Source of the DNA: Cristatella mucedo
Taxonomy: Eukaryota > Bryozoa > Phylactolaemata > Cristatellidae
Assembly (NCBI GenBank): GCA_009760855.2
Contig: WPIO01000017.1
Coordinates: 4,084,501-4,148,500, forward strand
Direction: 5' to 3'
DNA length: 64,000 nt
Under the pieces are notes generated by a model. That model did not search any database. It was not told the DNA's origin and saw nothing but the letters and a program-made list of their open reading frames with translations. Positions 41,992 through 51,857 of the stretch are shown here, in pieces. The translations under genes and the position numbers were made by a program. Position 1 is the first letter of the stretch, and the number at the start of each line of letters is the position of its first letter.

Positions 41992-43240
41992 ATGTAATGT
42001 TATGTATCTCCAACTGTAACTCCACAAAGACTCTGTGGCTGTTACGCAGAAGAGCTTTGTATAGCGCACTCAAAGCCTAAGCGACTTTCGGTCAGCTTTC
42101 TGCAGCTAACAGGCATCTCGTGAAACAAAAGAAAGAGTGAGAAGCCAAGCTGAGTTGCAGGAGGGCAGTTGCGGTAGTGAGTAGCTCGGAAGTATTAGCT
42201 CAGGATGGCTGGACAAGATTGCCATAGTCAGCTGCAGGAGAGTAGATGTCGTTGCTTAAGAATTGTGGAGGACCTGAGCGCACAAGGACGCTGAAAGCGG
42301 CACATCAGTTCGGCCAGGTATAAAGGAGCCCAAGGCGGGCCTTGTGGGTCAGCGTAAGAACCTTAATCTGCATGCGTTGATCAACCGGCAGCCACCCTAG
42401 TTATCTAAGCAAAGGAGAGACATGGTCAAACCTCTGGGATTTGGAAGTTAGTGTTGCGGCCATATCCATCCCCAGCAACAGTGGCCTTGATTGCTTTTCT
42501 TCGGTAGCCCAGCCTTAATAGAATTGCAATTACCTAGCCGAGGCAGGACTGGGGAGCTAATTACATTTTTTGCAAGCCTTCATGGATGGCAAGTCTCCAA
42601 TCTGGGATAGGGACGGGACGTGGCGGCTAGCTGTGGAGGCAGTCTTCTTAAGGAAGCTTTCAATATTTAGGCAGCTGTTGAAGGCGACACCTTAATTCCG
42701 AGCACATGGAGATGGTCTCACAACAGCTTCACCTATTAGTACAGCACTAGTCCTGCCACACGCTTGGGGTGTGCTATGAGTTGCAGTTCGTTTTATCGTC
42801 GTTTAGTCTAAGGAAATTTTCTGACATCCAGGATCGAATTTATGCAAGGCAAGCACTCAGTTTATCATTCGCTGCAGCAGATTCCGCCGGTTTAAATGAC
42901 CGATACAGCTGAGTATCGTCAACGTAAAAGAAATGATCGATTTCAGCTGTCCGAATAACTTTTCTCACAGATTCAGTATAAATGAAGAACAGCAAAGAAC
43001 CAAGGAGGAACCCTTGTGGGACTCCACAGGTGAATGGTCCTATAGTTGAGAACTGACCCCAAACGAATCTGATGGAACACGACTGGACAAGTACGATTTT
43101 AATCACGCCAGTGCCTCATCTGCAAGACCGATCGTTGTTCTCAATCGTTGTGGAAAGAAGAAGTAGAATATCGTGATTAATATAAATGTCGAAATGTATA
43201 AATGTCATAGGCAGCTGATAAATCTAGCAGCGCTAGGGCA
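41992..43240 (-). mobile_element. LINE-B long 3' copy
   Basis: Begins with the reverse complement of the 3' terminus ('tgtaatgttatgtatctcca') and runs to the RT core. A 88-codon - strand frame (42,840-43,106) contains 'CGVPQGFLLGSLLFFIYTES' and a 'FYVDDTQLY' catalytic box in which the usual Ala is Val. Degenerate, interrupted by stops. Confidence 0.85.
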
Positions 43241-43244
43241 GTGA

Positions 43245-43401
43245 CATTCCCGTCATCATCTCTTTCTAGGTGCTTTACATTTGCTGCAAAGAAAAAACGA
43301 TCGAATGGTGAGTGGTATCATGCTTGATAAACAACATGAATAACATGGTTAGGGGTGACATGCACAGGGTCAGCATGCAAGTGTGGTCAGTGACAGCATA
43401 G
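43245..43401 (-). mobile_element. LINE-A 3' UTR fragment
   Basis: Antisense tail ('ctctttctaggtgctttaca') followed by the 3' UTR strings 'gatcgaatggtgagtggtat' and 'gacatgcacagggtcagcat'. It directly abuts the LINE-B copy. Confidence 0.8.
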
Positions 43402-43650
43402 AGAAGGGACGTTTCAGTGGAGTTGTGTCGATTGAACCACGACTGAAATTTCCGTTCTCACTTGTCGCCCCAGCCTCTCTTCATTCCGTACGCTTGATAC
43501 CAGTGAGCGCTTCTTTTACAAGAAAGTGGAGACGAATGAAAAAGTATGGGGCCAAGGAAAGGTTAGAGAGGGGTGCAAGTAAGGTTGGAGAGGGGCGAGG
43601 GAAAAGACAGCGAAAAGCGAGGGAAACGATAGGGAATGGCAAAGGCGAAG

Positions 43651-43688
43651 TCAGAGGGGTGGCAGGTGGCAGCTGCCACCCCTCTGGC
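43651..43688. repeat. short perfect inverted repeat
   Basis: The core 'ggtggcagctgccacc' is a perfect 16-bp palindrome, and the outer 'agaggggtggcag' pairs partly with 'ccacccctct'. Confidence 0.7.
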
Positions 43689-44900
43689 CTAGTAAGTGGG
43701 AGCCGAGTCTGACACCCGTCGGTGCTTGGTGGCCTAGCTTCACTGTGCCCAACTGAGCTCGGTCCGAGTGACGGCTACGCAAAAGCCGTCTACAATATAA
43801 ATCGGCCCCGGGCTCCGCCGTCCAGAGCCCGCGCCCTCCCCCGGCCGTTCAATCCCAGCTTTGGCTGTGGAGAAGGGTGATGGAAATCGTTGAGCTACTA
43901 GTTCGCTCAGCTCCCGGCAATTGACCGTAAAGCAGGAAAACGAACGGGCGTATTAAGGTAGCGTATTGCGGGAGTTCGGAGCTGCGCGTGCGCTATATGT
44001 GGAATGGCAAGGTCGGCGTGCGTGCTCGTGTACGTATTTTTTAAGCCATTTTAAGCCGCCGCTGCGGTACGTAGCAGACGAGGAAGGCCGCCAGTTCCGC
44101 TCGCGCGACGGATCGAGCGGGTATCGTCGCGTTCTAGGCGCCAGCCGCCTGCGAACGCGCGACGGAGCCCGTCTTAAGTCCGTACGAACGACGCAACGTT
44201 GGCGCCGTATCGTCCGGGCGGGCCCCGTCGGCGCCAGTTCGGGTTGGACGCAGGCGTGCGACGTGCGTCTCAGTCCGCGAGGTAATACGAAGGCAGTTCA
44301 CGCCGGTAGCGATCGGCGTATTCGCTGCGGATTTCGTTCGTCCCTCGCTGACGAACCTGGCTGTAGCAGCGGAAGACTGGTTTGGCTCCGTGGGCGGTTT
44401 GGCGCATACATTCGGCCAAATATGCCAACGAGCAGTTATGGAAGTACGGCTGGCTACCGTGGCGGAAAGTGTTAGCCAGCGGCCGTGGACGGTTAACCGT
44501 ATACTCCGTAAACTAAAAACCCTAAAACACTCAATCCTAAATCCTCAACCCTTAAGTCCAAAATACATCTAAAAATCTGTTTCATTATGTACGTGTTATT
44601 ATGTTTTCGATACCCATACGCGTATAAAATCAGGAGCCAGCTATTATTCTCGCTATGAGTACGGTGGCTATAGCGAGGTCTCGTCCCAATACATAGATGT
44701 ACACCACCGAAGTGTGACGTATTTCCCAGCTGATGAAGATGGGACAAGCGAACCTTGTGCCCCGAAACGAAAGGCTCCTACTAAACTGCGGTCGATCGAA
44801 CTTTAGCCAACAGCGAGCGACCTCTGACGTCGTTGTCCAGCGAGTACCGCAACGGCGGCAACAGCCGCTACATCGCTTAGCCGGTGACGGGGGATTCAAT

Positions 44901-44978
44901 GGTTAGCCAACAGCAGCTGATGCTTTGGTTAGCCAACAGCAGCTGATACTGCGGTTAGCCCACAGCGGCTGGTCCAAT
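44901..44978 (+). repeat. 26-bp tandem repeat, three copies
   Basis: Units start at 44,901, 44,927 and 44,953 with 'ggttagccaacagcagctga' or close variants; the third is diverged. Confidence 0.85.
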
Positions 44979-45214
44979 TGCTAGCTTGCAACTGTCGACT
45001 GCCAGCTTGCAACGGTCGACCGCCAGCCGGTCTGGGGGGGGGGGATAAGTCTGCTAGGCGCCGGGCTGCCTGCTAGGCTACCCAGGTTTGCCCAGCATAC
45101 GCTAGCTCTAAGAGCGAGACGACAGTCCGGTCGGGGGGGGGGCGCAGGGGCAGCCGAAATCAAGGCAACGATAGGCCAGACCCCCTCCCAGCTTTCCAGA
45201 GGGAGACCGCCGTA

Positions 45215-45540
45215 ATGATGATAATAATAACAGTAATGCTATAGGAATAGCGAACCCTCGGAGAACGTAATCTCTTTCTTGGCACTTTACATTTGCTGCA
45301 AGGGTAGCGTGTCGATACGGTTAGGGATTTTAATCATTTGCACAGCGTCGGCACGTGTAAGCAGACGAAGGACGATACGCACGCACCCAGCAAATGCTGG
45401 GAGCAACAGATGCAGTTTTAGCTTCTTTTTAATTGCCACCAAGTCTTGGGCACTCTCGACGTCAGTCGAGAGTGAGTTCCGGGCTTTGAGAGCTTGCGAA
45501 TCAAAGGCGGCACGGTCTGCAACGGATTTGGTGCTGGCTC
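45215..45540 (-). mobile_element. LINE-A 3' end fragment
   Basis: Antisense ATT tail, tail hairpin ('gagaacgtaatctctttctt'), 3' UTR and the last part of the C-terminal coding region ('gagtgagttccgggctttg'). Noticeably more GC-rich than other LINE-A copies. Confidence 0.75.
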
Positions 45541-46380
45541 GAGGAGCAGCTCGACTTCAAGTCAAACAAGCGGGCCGTTGGACGCCTAGCCCACCCGGGT
45601 GGGATGGTCGCACGGTGAAGGTCGCACAGTCTCTACGCTCTCGCGATGGCTCCGTTATGCCAAGGTCTGGGTGCTCATTATTGCTGCCGAGCTCCGCGAC
45701 CGTCGGCGTGCCTGCGTCGGCCTAGTCGGTGCTGTTCCAGCGAGTCGCTAGCCCCAATGCGCGTCGGTTCAGGCGCCGCCTGTCGGCAAGTCCGCACATC
45801 GGCAAGGACTAGCTAGCGCTGCCGTTATGAACGCCTTGCTTGCGGCTTTAGTAAATTAGATCTGAAGCCGCCTCGCTGCATTTGTAGCAGGGTGAAGGAA
45901 TCGATGGCAAATGCAATGCATCAAGACAGAGCGATGAGCCACGACCCTTCTCCCTGTCGAGGCAGCACAGCGGTATGAACAATAGCAGCCCCCTCTAGTA
46001 TGCAGGATTCTGCAGGGCAGTACCGAACTCGAAGAAAAAACTGGCATACAGGAGCTGGACCCGAAGTAGAACGACATAAATGAGCACATTCCGACAGTAA
46101 CGACGGAGAGCCGCTGTGAAACGCTAACGAAAAGCGTCGTACTCGCTTGCGGTGCCCTTCAGAACACAACCGCTCCCTCCCTGGCCCATGCCGTGCCGCC
46201 GCCGCAGAGGCGACGGCCGGCGGTGGCGGCACGTAGGCTTCGATCGGCCCTGGTGGGAAGCGGCAGCGCCAGCAGGAATGGAGGAGCCGCAACGCCTCGG
46301 ACCAATCGCTCGCATTGCCTTGTATTCGTAGCTATCGCATGGGGTAACGGCTGGCTTGGCCGGTCATTCCAGGTGTTACT
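45541..46380. other. unassigned GC-rich sequence
   Basis: No exon or repeat family recognised; several shadow frames on both strands. Confidence 0.3.
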
Positions 46381-46424
46381 TCTGCTACTGCTGCTGTAGC
46401 TGCTGCTGCTGCTGCTACTTGTTG

Positions 46425-46462
<38 letters not shown>

Positions 46463-46563
46463 GCTGCTGCTGCTGGGGCTGCTGCTAGGGCTGCTGCTGC
46501 CGCCGCTGCTGCTGCTGCCGCTGCTGCTGTCGCTGCTGCTGTCGCTGCTGCTGCTGCTGCTCA
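46381..46563 (+). repeat. (GCT)n trinucleotide repeat
   Basis: Imperfect CTG/GCT repeats of about 180 bp. Reads poly-Leu on + and poly-Gln on -; no flanking conserved protein, so I do not call an exon. Confidence 0.93.
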
Positions 46564-47662
46564 GCGACTAACACTCGGAAGCCTCTCCCGCCTCCCCGAA
46601 CGCCCAGCAGCTGACTCGTCGGGCGGTTGCCCGGGCAGGAGCGGGCAGAGCTCGTAGCGCCAAGCACAGACGGTGTGCGGACTACGGCAGTGGCGGCGGC
46701 ATTGCGTTAGGTTGAGGCACCTGGGCCGCCATGCACAGGCAGCGAAGTCTACTATTCCCTGAGGCGCTGCTGCTATGCGTGTCTGCTCGTCATTACTTTC
46801 CAAGCGATGCTCGGGAAAGACGTCACGATTAGCTTGAGTAGCTGCAAGCTGCAGGCTGCACCGAGTGTGAATGCCTCAGCGGTTAGGTTATGAGCGTGAG
46901 ATTATCAGCGGCTTCTGAATTATAAGGGTTGGGAACCGGATGTGTCAATAGTCTTAAAATTTGCATGGTATTCAAAGCCTTACTCAAGAGATGATATGTC
47001 AGTTGCACTCTGGGCTTAGAGCCAATGAGTTGTATTTGGGCTCCGGAATGAGTTGTCCGCAATGTGAGCTGCTGCACACGCGTGCCTCTCTGTGGCCATG
47101 GAACCGACTCATCTACGTTAACAGTGCGAATATATTGTATGGATTATCGGAAGAAATGTACTCACAATAGATTCGCCGCGATGTACGATGAGTCGCCTAG
47201 CAACGTATAAGCAACAACTTTCCCAAATCGATATTTTGTCGGAAGTCTTGCGACCCAGCTGGTAAGATTGTGCATGTCAAGGTGCTGAAAGATGGCCGAA
47301 GACCCGGTCCAGTGATCTTATGATAGCCTCATCGCTTGTGACTCTCGGCGAGCATTGTACCTAAAGCATTGCTTATTATACTAGCTGGATCGACGCATAG
47401 ACTGATCAAATAATGATTGCAGTGGTTTAAGGCCGACATTGCTGCTACTCGCTCTGCCTGAACTAAGGAGTCCAAAGGGGAAGCTTGAATCGAAACAATC
47501 GAATTAAGCGAATCGAAGGCGAAATTGAATGCTAATTGTCAAGCGCTACTCGACCAAAGTCGAGAAAATTCCTGAACAGTACAGTGCAGGCAGTACCGAT
47601 CCGCCGTAATTTGAATTCAGAGTCAGCGCTCATTGGAGATAATTCAAGCGAAGTTCTCCCAG
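46564..47662. other. unassigned sequence
   Basis: No exon, RNA gene or repeat family recognised. Confidence 0.3.
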
Positions 47663-47966
47663 CTCAGTGCATCTACCAGCCTCTAGACACACTCTTCCAG
47701 CTCAGTGCATCTACCAGCCTTTAGACACGCTCTTCCAGCCCAGTGCATCTACCAGCCCTTAGACACACTCTTCCAGCTCAGTGCATCTACCAGCCTCTAG
47801 ACACACTCTTCCAGCTCAGTGCATCTACCAGCCCTTAGACACACTCTTCCAGCTCAGTGCATCTACCAGCCCTTAGACACACTCTTCCAGCTCAGTGCAT
47901 CTACCAGCCCTTAGACACACTCTTCCAGCTCTGTGCATATACCAGCCTTTATACACACCCTTCATG
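47663..47966 (+). repeat. 38-bp minisatellite, eight copies
   Basis: Units start every 38 bp from 47,663 with 'ctcagtgcatctaccagcc', then a Y-rich half ('tagacacactcttccag'). The last unit is diverged. Confidence 0.95.
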
Positions 47967-48516
47967 AGCGTGCGGTTATACTTATGACGGAGGTAACTCA
48001 ATGTCTACTGCAGAGGGTAGCAGCATGTAAATTCAAACTTACGCCTAACCGGCAATTCGCCGAGAGTAATGCTGAGAATGCCAAGAAGCTGAAACCTACA
48101 CGGGCTACTAGTGGCTGCATGAGTGAACCTATTACGGTTAATCTGGATTATATCAAGAGCGATAAAGCAACCAATGAATCGCAGATGCAGACCGAGATCG
48201 AAGCTCCGCACGTGGCGAAACCGGGAAACTCGATCTCCATCAACCGGGGCTGGATTCTACGATTTTAGATGAGGACGTCGAATTGGCTGCTGATTACGAT
48301 CAGGCGTCAGCTACCTTTGCTTTGAATAAGGATACAATTAACGAAGCGATCGGTCCTCCTGCGGCGATGCCTTCGACCGGTGTCGCTCGCATTGAAACGG
48401 CGACCTTACTTACTGCTGAGGCGATGATGGCGTGCTGCTCTGATCCTGGACAAGCTGCTGTACTACTGTGCGACCGTGCTGTGTCTGCGGCGTCTGTATC
48501 AAAATTCACGCGATAG
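47967..48516 (+). CDS. unidentified coding-like frames (possible broken gene)
   Basis: Two + strand frames follow each other. The first (from about 47,967 to a stop at 48,266) includes 'FAESNAENAKKLKPTRATS' and 'EPITVNLDYIKSDKATNES'. The second, in another frame (about 48,230-48,513), includes 'LDSTILDEDVELAADYDQAS' and 'ALNKDTINEAIGPPAAMP'. Amino-acid mix looks protein-like and the join falls in 'accggggctgg', as if one base were gained or lost. I recognise no family. It could be a decayed gene, an exon, or chance. Confidence 0.25.
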
Positions 48517-49584
48517 TTTGCAGCCTCATTACTAGCCTGTTGACGAATCGCATCTTGACAATGTTCACTGTGCTGACAATGATATATGTGACATGTTCCG
48601 TGCTGTACTGCCACCGTGCTGCCACTACGGAACACTACTTGCACTGCTTTAGTTCTTTCGGCGTTTCGACGACTACGTCTACGCGTTTCTGCCGGCTTGA
48701 AGGGGGGGGGGAGGGAAAGCTAATTCCATTCAGCGTCTCGATGTTTAGCTGATGTCTTCTGAGATGATTCCGTTGGGAAATGGCGAGAGCTTGGCGACTG
48801 CCAGAGCCGATACCGACCACGCTGCAGCTGCATCGTCGGCACATCGCAAGAGCACATGGGTTGGGCTACTTGTTCCGATTCGCGATATTCCAATGGCTCG
48901 CTGCGTTTCGAAAGCCTACCTGCGGGTGTACGCTCACCTAAGAGGTCTGCTGGACGTTGGTTAGTGTGCCCCGAGCGGCTGTGTCTCGTTCGGTCAGTTT
49001 GTGGCGAACTCCAGTCTTCATGTCAGGCCCAAGTTGCTGTCACAGGAGCCGTGGGGCCGCCTAAAATCCGTGTTAGGTCGGCCTGCTCGGCTCGGCTCGG
49101 CTCCCCCCCCCCCCGCGGTTCGCCAGGGCATGCCAATCAAGAAGCCCGGTTTCCCTCGCCGGCGGCAGGTCGGTCCAACCCCCCCCTCCGAACCGTAACG
49201 GCCCGGCGGGTCGGCTAGGCAACCAGCCGCCGCCGCCGCGTCCCCTTACAATGGGTTGGCCGAAGCGCTCGCAATGAGGAGCCTAAAAGGAAGGACAGAA
49301 CCGCGAAATTGGTCCGAAGCTGCTCGAAGGGAAGCCAGCGCGGCTCGTCGGTGACGAGAGGCCCAGGCTGTGGCAGCAGTAGCGACGTTCTCAGCGTACG
49401 GGCTGCTCGCACTTTGCAACATCCGCGAGCGTTCCATTGCCATCTAGGCCATTGCGGACTTGCCTCTGCAAAGGGAGTCGCCGAGGTCTGGGCGCGACGG
49501 TACGAAGGCATAGGCCAACTTTGCCGCGGTACCAATGTCTAAGCACACACGAATGCTATTGCACTGGTGGTTTGCTGAAAGTAG
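48517..49584. other. unassigned GC-rich sequence
   Basis: Contains G10 and C11-type homopolymer runs (48,703; 49,105). No exon recognised. Confidence 0.3.
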
Positions 49585-49699
49585 GCAGATTGGCCGTGTG
49601 GAGTTTACCTCGTCATCTAGTGAGGCGTCACTTCGAAACAGGACATTTGGATTTCGTGCAGAGGCTACAGGAGAGACTCAGGCCGAGCCCATTTCAAAG
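49585..49699 (+). CDS. possible internal exon, unidentified
   Basis: Between AG at 49,583-49,584 and a good donor 'aaag|gtgagg' there is an open frame reading 'QIGRVEFTSSSSEASLRNRT' and 'FGFRAEATGETQAEPISK'. The pyrimidine tract before the AG is weak, and I recognise no family. A different frame over the same bases is also open. Confidence 0.2.
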
Positions 49700-49804
49700 G
49701 TGAGGCTATCCAGTTTCTTGAGTGACATCGGGTCTGCTCATACCGGCTAGTTCGGTCTTGTCGTATTGAATTTAAGAAGCTAGCTGCTACAGAAGTACGA
49801 ACGA

Positions 49805-49890
49805 ATTCCTTTGCAGCAAATGTAAAGTGCCTAGAAAATGATTGAGATCTCTGAGGGCGCTGTAACACATGTATCATTATTGTTATTGTG
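49805..49890 (+). mobile_element. LINE-A 3' tail
   Basis: 'ttgcagcaaatgtaaagtgc', hairpin region and a short ATT-rich tail; only about 85 bp remain. Confidence 0.8.
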
Positions 49891-50212
49891 ACTGCAATGC
49901 CTGCTGTAAGTGAGGAGTCCGAGGTACTGAAAAGCCAGGAGTGATGGAAGCACGGGCAAGGGTGCCGCCTGCATCAGAGCAATACAATCCGTACAAGCCA
50001 ATGCTGCGCTCGGCGAGGGCATCGGCGCACAGAGGGGTGCGCACAGAGGGGTTCGCACAGAGGGGTGCGCACAAATCGTACACAGGAGGGGACCTGGAGT
50101 GTAGGTCACTGGGGTGCGCCTCTACTCAGAGATCCACCGCATGACCTCGATATCTAGGCTGCACCAAAGTCGCCTAAGAAGACCCTAACGACTGCTGCGC
50201 TAGAACGGCGAT

Positions 50213-51190
50213 AATGTAATGTAATGTATCTCCGTCTATAACTCCACAAAGTCATAAAGACTATGTGGGTGTTACGCAGGAGAGTTTGTATAGCGCACTC
50301 ACAGCCTAAGCGGCTTTCGGCACGCATTCGGTAGCCAACAGACTTCGTCTCACGCAACAAAGAGAAAGTGGGAAGCATAGCAGAGTCAGGAGAGCAGTCG
50401 AGGTAGTGAGTAGCATGGAAGTAGCAGCTCAGGACCGCTGAAAAGGATGAGCCATAGTCGGCAGCAGAAGAGCAGTTGACGTTGTGTAAGAATTGTGGAA
50501 GCGAGTTACACAGTCGAGGACCTGCAGAGCTAAAGCTTCTGTCGCCAACGGTCTCTAAGCGGAGGGATGGAACAGCTAATTTATTGTCCACACAGAACCT
50601 GAGGGCGCGAAGAGGTTGAAACTGGTGCAGCAATTCAGCTAGGTACGAAGGAGCCAAGCCATGGCGGGCCTTGTGGGTCAGCGTAAGAACTTTGCTCTGT
50701 ATCCGTTGCTCAACCGGCATCCATCCTAGCTTTTTCAGCAAAGGAGACACCTCTGGGACTCAAACCTCTGGGACTTGAAGATTAGCCATGCAGCCATATT
50801 CATAGTCAGCTGCAGTGGCCTAATAGCTTTCTTTGGCAGCCCAGCCAAAAGGGAATTACATTAATCAAGCCGAGACAGAACTAAAGAGCTAGTTAATTTT
50901 TTTACAAGCCACTGTGGGAGACAGCTCTTAATCTTGGATAGGGATCGGATGTGATGGCTAGCTGTAGAAGCAGTCTTCTGAATGAAGCTTTTGAAATTGA
51001 GGCAGCTGTCGAAAACGACACCTAAATTTCGAGCACGTGTTGAAGGTCGCACCATAGCATCACCTATTAGAACAGCAAAGCCTTTTAATCCAGCCACACG
51101 CTTATGGTGTCCTATGAGCAGCAGTTCGGTTTTATCGTCATTTAATTTCAGGAAGTTTTCCGACATCCAGGATCGAATAGTAAGACGACG
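50213..51190 (-). mobile_element. LINE-B 3' copy, well preserved
   Basis: Reverse complement of the 3' terminus at 50,213-50,235. A 198-codon - strand frame (50,154-50,750) covers the C-terminal region ('MPVEQRIQSKVLTLTHKARH', '[17 protein letters not shown]'). A second frame (50,861-51,166) holds the region after the RT core ('[15 protein letters not shown]', 'ARNLGVVFDSCLNF'). The frame breaks between them, so it is not intact. The copy ends abruptly at 51,180-51,190, next to CpG-rich sequence. Confidence 0.92.
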
Positions 51191-51830
51191 CCGATAGGCA
51201 TCTACGGACGCACCTTCCCTCCTCCACCGGTCGGCATTCCAGCCCTAGAACGCCTGCTGAAGCGCTGCAGAGCGGTCCAACGCGCGACCACACCCCTCCC
51301 GCACGCCGCCCACCCCGTCTGACTGGAAGCGAGGTCGCATGTCGGGAACGAACTTTGCCGCTATCGATTGAGAGAAAACTCGCAGTGCCAGAACTGGCCG
51401 CCCGGCGATCGGCTCTCGCTCGCTCCACTCGGCTTCTGCAGAACGGCCAGCTCGGCGAGAGCGTGCAAGGCCTTAGCGAAATGACCAGAATACCCGGATA
51501 CTTCCGCCAGGTCCGATGGAGGCCCGCTCAGCCGTGAATGGCACGGCGACGAGACTTCGGTTTTCCCTTTCACCCACAGCAATAGTGCAATGTGTGCGGA
51601 TCGCAGTGTCCGCCGCAGCGGAAGCAGCCGCTTTTGGCCACCGCCGCCGTCTCGCAGGCCGCACGACAGCGGCGAGCTAGTACGCCAGCCTAGACGCTTC
51701 CGGGCAGAGCCGGCGCTCGGCAGTGCATCTCTTCCTCCCCCCCCCCTGCGCCCGCTTACGCCAGGCGAGACGCGACGTCGCCGGAGTGGTGCGAAGTCGG
51801 CATTCTCGCTTCAGCGGTCGTGATAGGAGG

Positions 51831-51857
51831 ATGGACTGCTCGCGGTGGACCTCTCCC
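51831..51857 (+). CDS. nanos: nanos exon 1 (proposed)
   Basis: ATG in favourable context (gaggATGg), encodes MDCSRWTSP, then a strong donor 'gtgagtaag'. The frame also stays open through the proposed intron. Confidence 0.45.

Larger units (their letters stand above)
43402..45214. other. GC/CpG-rich unassigned region
   Basis: CpG density rises sharply here, most of all at 43.95-44.45 kb. A TATA-like 'tataaat' at 43,797 precedes a GC-rich stretch, but no conserved exon follows. The 169-codon frame at 43,966-44,475 has no recognisable domain and is probably chance in GC-rich DNA. The block could be the promoter island of an unrecognised gene. Confidence 0.35.

Noticed and set aside
43966-44475. 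169-codon plus-strand frame
   Set aside because: Arg/Gly/Ser-rich GC-driven composition, no motif, no splice support.
46356-46571. Poly-leucine or poly-glutamine coding exon
   Set aside because: Trinucleotide repeat without conserved flanking sequence in any frame.
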